From Halalkalibacter okhensis (lineage in GTDB: Bacteria > Bacillota > Bacilli > Bacillales > Bacillaceae_D), in NCBI RefSeq assembly GCF_000787375.1, contig NZ_JRJU01000024.1, positions 1 through 63,336 on the forward strand: 63,336 bases of DNA, given 5' to 3'. A model generated the notes under the pieces. That model had not been told where the DNA came from, ran no database searches, and saw only the letters and a list, made by a program, of their open reading frames with translations. Of the stretch, positions 61,174 to 63,336 are shown in pieces; position 1 is the first letter of the stretch; every line of letters begins with the position of its first letter. A program made the translations under genes and the position numbers.

Positions 61174-63180
61174 TTACTTTAATACTTTCTTCATTGTTGA
61201 AACAACATTTTCAACCGTAAATCCGTACTCTTGTAGAATCTTATTAGCTGGAGCCGATGCACCAAACTGATCAATGGCAATGACTTCCCCGTTATCTCCA
61301 ACATACTTACTCCATCCAAGAGAAGAACCCATCTCAAGGCCAACACGAGCTGTAATTGTTGGTGGGAGTACCTCATTTTTGTACTGATCTGATTGCTTTT
61401 CAAAACGATTCCAACTAGGCATACTCACAACTGAAACATAAATTCCTTCTTCTTCTAGCTGCTTCTGTGCCTCTACCGCTAGCTGAACCTCAGAGCCCGT
61501 TGCAAGGAGTAGACCCTCAACCTCTCCTTTGGCCTCAGATACTGTATAAGCTCCTTTTTGAACACCCTCATAGGCTACTTCTACGGATGCGGCATTCGTC
61601 ATTAAATCTTGACGACTCAATACGAGCATAGTCGGTTCATCTGTTGATTCAAGTGCTGATTTCCATGCAGCAACCGTTTCATTGCCATCTGCTGGACGAA
61701 TAACATTCACTCCTGGCATCGCACGGAAAGATGCTAATTGCTCTACCGGCTCATGTGTTGGCCCATCTTCTCCAACCGCTACACTGTCATGTGTAAATAC
61801 AAATGTTACTGGCAGTTTCATCAATGCAGATAATCGTACTGCCGGGCGTAGATAGTCAGAGAAGACGAAGAAGGTTGCACCAAATGGCTTTACTCCCCCG
61901 TGCAATGCCATTCCATTTACCATGGCTCCCATTGCAAACTCACGCACTCCAAACCAAACGTTGCGCCCACTATAATCAGCAGCACTATAATTGGATTCGC
62001 CTTTTAACATCGTTTTATTAGATGACGCTAAATCAGCTGAACCACCAAATAGAGCTGGAACATTCTTGGCAAATGCATTCAATGCGTCTCCTCCAGAAGA
62101 GCGAGTCGCCACTTTATCTACTCCTGCTTTAAATGAAGGTAGGTTTTCATCCCAACCGATCGGCAGTTCTCCGTTGATTGCCTGTGATAGCTGCTCTCCT
62201 AATTCTGGGTACTGTTGCTGATAAGATGCAAAAAGTTGCTTCCAACTCTCTTCATGATTAGCACCTTCTGCTTTTACTTCCTCAAACAAGGCCTTAACCT
62301 CGCTTGGAACATGGAACTCTTCTGAGTACGACCAGCCGTAATTTTCTTTAGTTAATTTAATTTCATCTGCTCCAAGCGGCGCACCATGAGAGGCTGATTT
62401 TCCACCTTTATTTGGAGAACCATAACCGATCGTCGTTTTTACTTCAATTAATGTTGGGCGTTCGTCCGCTTTAGCTAATTCAATCGCTTCATTAATTTTA
62501 TCTAAATTATTGCCTTCTTCTACACGAAGGTAGTGCCATCCGTATGCTTCAAAACGCTTCTCAACACTTTCTGAGAATGATAGATTCAAATCCCCATCCA
62601 AAGAAATATCATTCGAATCATAAAGCACTACAAGGCGTCCAAGTTTTAAATGTCCTGCTAATGATGCCGCTTCAGCAGATACACCTTCCATTAAGTCTCC
62701 ATCTCCACAAATACTATACGTATAGTGATCGACAACATTATACTCATCGCGGTTAAATGTCGCAGCAAGATGTCTCTCTGTCATCGCCATCCCAACAGCC
62801 ATAGCGAAACCTTGACCTAATGGACCTGTTGTTGCATCTACTCCAGCTGTATGGCCAAATTCTGGATGCCCCGGTGTATTGCTTCCCCATTGACGGAAAT
62901 TTTTCAAATCGTCCATTGAAACATCATATCCTGTAAGATGAAGAAGGCTATATAACAACATCGAACCATGACCTGCTGATAATACAAATCGATCTCGGTT
63001 GAACCAATTTGGGTTGGCTGGGTTATGTCTCATTTGCTGTCCATACAAAGCAAATGCCATCGGTGCTGCGCCCATAGGAAGACCTGGGTGACCTGAATTG
63101 GCTTTTTCAATGCTGTCAATCGAAAGAGTACGAATCGTATTAATGGCTAATTCCTTACTTGTTATTTGTTGAGTCGTCAT
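61174..63180 (-). CDS. tkt: Transketolase
   Basis: A 668-residue transketolase of full length. The thiamine diphosphate motif [16 protein letters not shown] (about 155), the substrate histidines of [12 protein letters not shown] and [14 protein letters not shown], and [20 protein letters not shown] in the pyrimidine domain are all present. It transfers two-carbon units from xylulose-5-phosphate and so takes over the product of XylB. AAAGGAGTG precedes the ATG at 63180; a longer frame was rejected. No convincing promoter was identified in the 90 bases upstream. Confidence 0.96.
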   Translation of the reverse strand: MTTQQITSKELAINTIRTLSIDSIEKANSGHPGLPMGAAPMAFALYGQQMRHNPANPNWFNRDRFVLSAGHGSMLLYSLLHLTGYDVSMDDLKNFRQWGSNTPGHPEFGHTAGVDATTGPLGQGFAMAVGMAMTERHLAATFNRDEYNVVDHYTYSICGDGDLMEGVSAEAASLAGHLKLGRLVVLYDSNDISLDGDLNLSFSESVEKRFEAYGWHYLRVEEGNNLDKINEAIELAKADERPTLIEVKTTIGYGSPNKGGKSASHGAPLGADEIKLTKENYGWSYSEEFHVPSEVKALFEEVKAEGANHEESWKQLFASYQQQYPELGEQLSQAINGELPIGWDENLPSFKAGVDKVATRSSGGDALNAFAKNVPALFGGSADLASSNKTMLKGESNYSAADYSGRNVWFGVREFAMGAMVNGMALHGGVKPFGATFFVFSDYLRPAVRLSALMKLPVTFVFTHDSVAVGEDGPTHEPVEQLASFRAMPGVNVIRPADGNETVAAWKSALESTDEPTMLVLSRQDLMTNAASVEVAYEGVQKGAYTVSEAKGEVEGLLLATGSEVQLAVEAQKQLEEEGIYVSVVSMPSWNRFEKQSDQYKNEVLPPTITARVGLEMGSSLGWSKYVGDNGEVIAIDQFGASAPANKILQEYGFTVENVVSTMKKVLK

Positions 63181-63268
63181 AAATTTCACTCCTTTAAAGA
63201 TATGTACTACTGTTTTTACTAAAAGCACTAGGTTATTACACTTTTATCCAATTTAATCTTTTATCTTA

Positions 63269-63310
63269 AAAAAATGTACTGAAAACCGTTAAGCAATCAG
63301 TACATTTTTT
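63269..63310. terminator. Terminator near the right edge
   Basis: Fourteen-base perfect arms AAAAAATGTACTGA and TCAGTACATTTTTT around a 14-base loop, T-runs on both strands. It belongs to a gene beyond the window and isolates tkt from it. Confidence 0.85.
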
Positions 63311-63336
63311 CAATTATATTTGTTTAGCGAGCGTTC

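Overview
The window is a chromosomal segment of a low-GC, spore-forming Bacillaceae bacterium, probably a halotolerant or alkaliphilic relative of Bacillus. The grounds are CmpA (a spore-cortex protein), an rsbRSTUVW-sigB-rsbX operon with the same order and same phosphorylation residues as B. subtilis, the alr-mazEF-rsb neighbourhood, TnrA, Fur and CcpA-type sites, strong AGGAGG ribosome sites, and acidic linkers in the lipoproteins. The proteins closely resemble B. subtilis counterparts, but the window also carries dispersed intergenic repeats.

Layout from left to right. (1) 1-1170: ten tRNA genes on the minus strand behind two tandem promoters, reading into what looks like an rRNA leader at the left edge. 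(2) 1173-13189: housekeeping and stress genes: sprT, cmpA, tex, the sigma-B operon with its internal sigma-B promoter, mazEF, alr, a LolA-like lipoprotein gene, acpS, then a rhomboid protease. (3) 14148-20850: metal uptake: an orphan Mn/Zn-type binding lipoprotein, a Fur-boxed DUF2325 operon of unknown function, and an Fbp-type ferric iron ABC transporter in two Fur-boxed units. (4) 21059-27721: mgtE, two very small genes, uspA, an HxlR regulator with a conserved cysteine, an RDD protein, an AlsT-type amino-acid symporter with a TnrA box, a GNAT acetyltransferase and a YitT protein. (5) 28043-33816: 5-oxoprolinase genes pxpB-pxpC and ycsG-pxpA with regulator kipR, then a HemD-like protein. (6) 33922-39263: mannitol operon mtlA-mtlR-mtlF-mtlD. 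(7) 39728-50620: nitrate/nitrite assimilation: nirD, nirB, a siroheme-synthesis fusion, a NarK transporter, nitrate reductase nasC (frameshifted in this sequence) and its electron-transfer subunit nasB. (8) 51384-63180: xylan/xylose use: xylB, yesL, a CUT1 ABC transporter without ATPase, xylR, a GH43 beta-xylosidase, an aldose epimerase and transketolase.

How the parts fit. Xylo-oligosaccharides enter through the ABC transporter, are cut inside the cell by the GH43 enzyme, the epimerase interconverts anomers, XylB phosphorylates xylulose and transketolase carries the product into the pentose phosphate pathway; the isomerase is not in the window. Nitrate enters by NarK, is reduced by NasC/NasB to nitrite and by NirBD to ammonium, with siroheme from the NasF-like fusion. 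TnrA-type boxes before nasB, the nasF-like gene and alsT tie these to nitrogen limitation; Fur boxes tie the iron genes and the DUF2325 operon to iron starvation.

The least explained material is non-coding: a palindromic MITE-like family with target-site duplications (one copy inside the loop of a terminator), arrays of quasi-palindromic units with GGATCC cores (one abutting a phnA remnant), a second palindromic repeat, and several terminators sharing one layout. The least understood genes are the Fur-boxed pair at 15235-16179.
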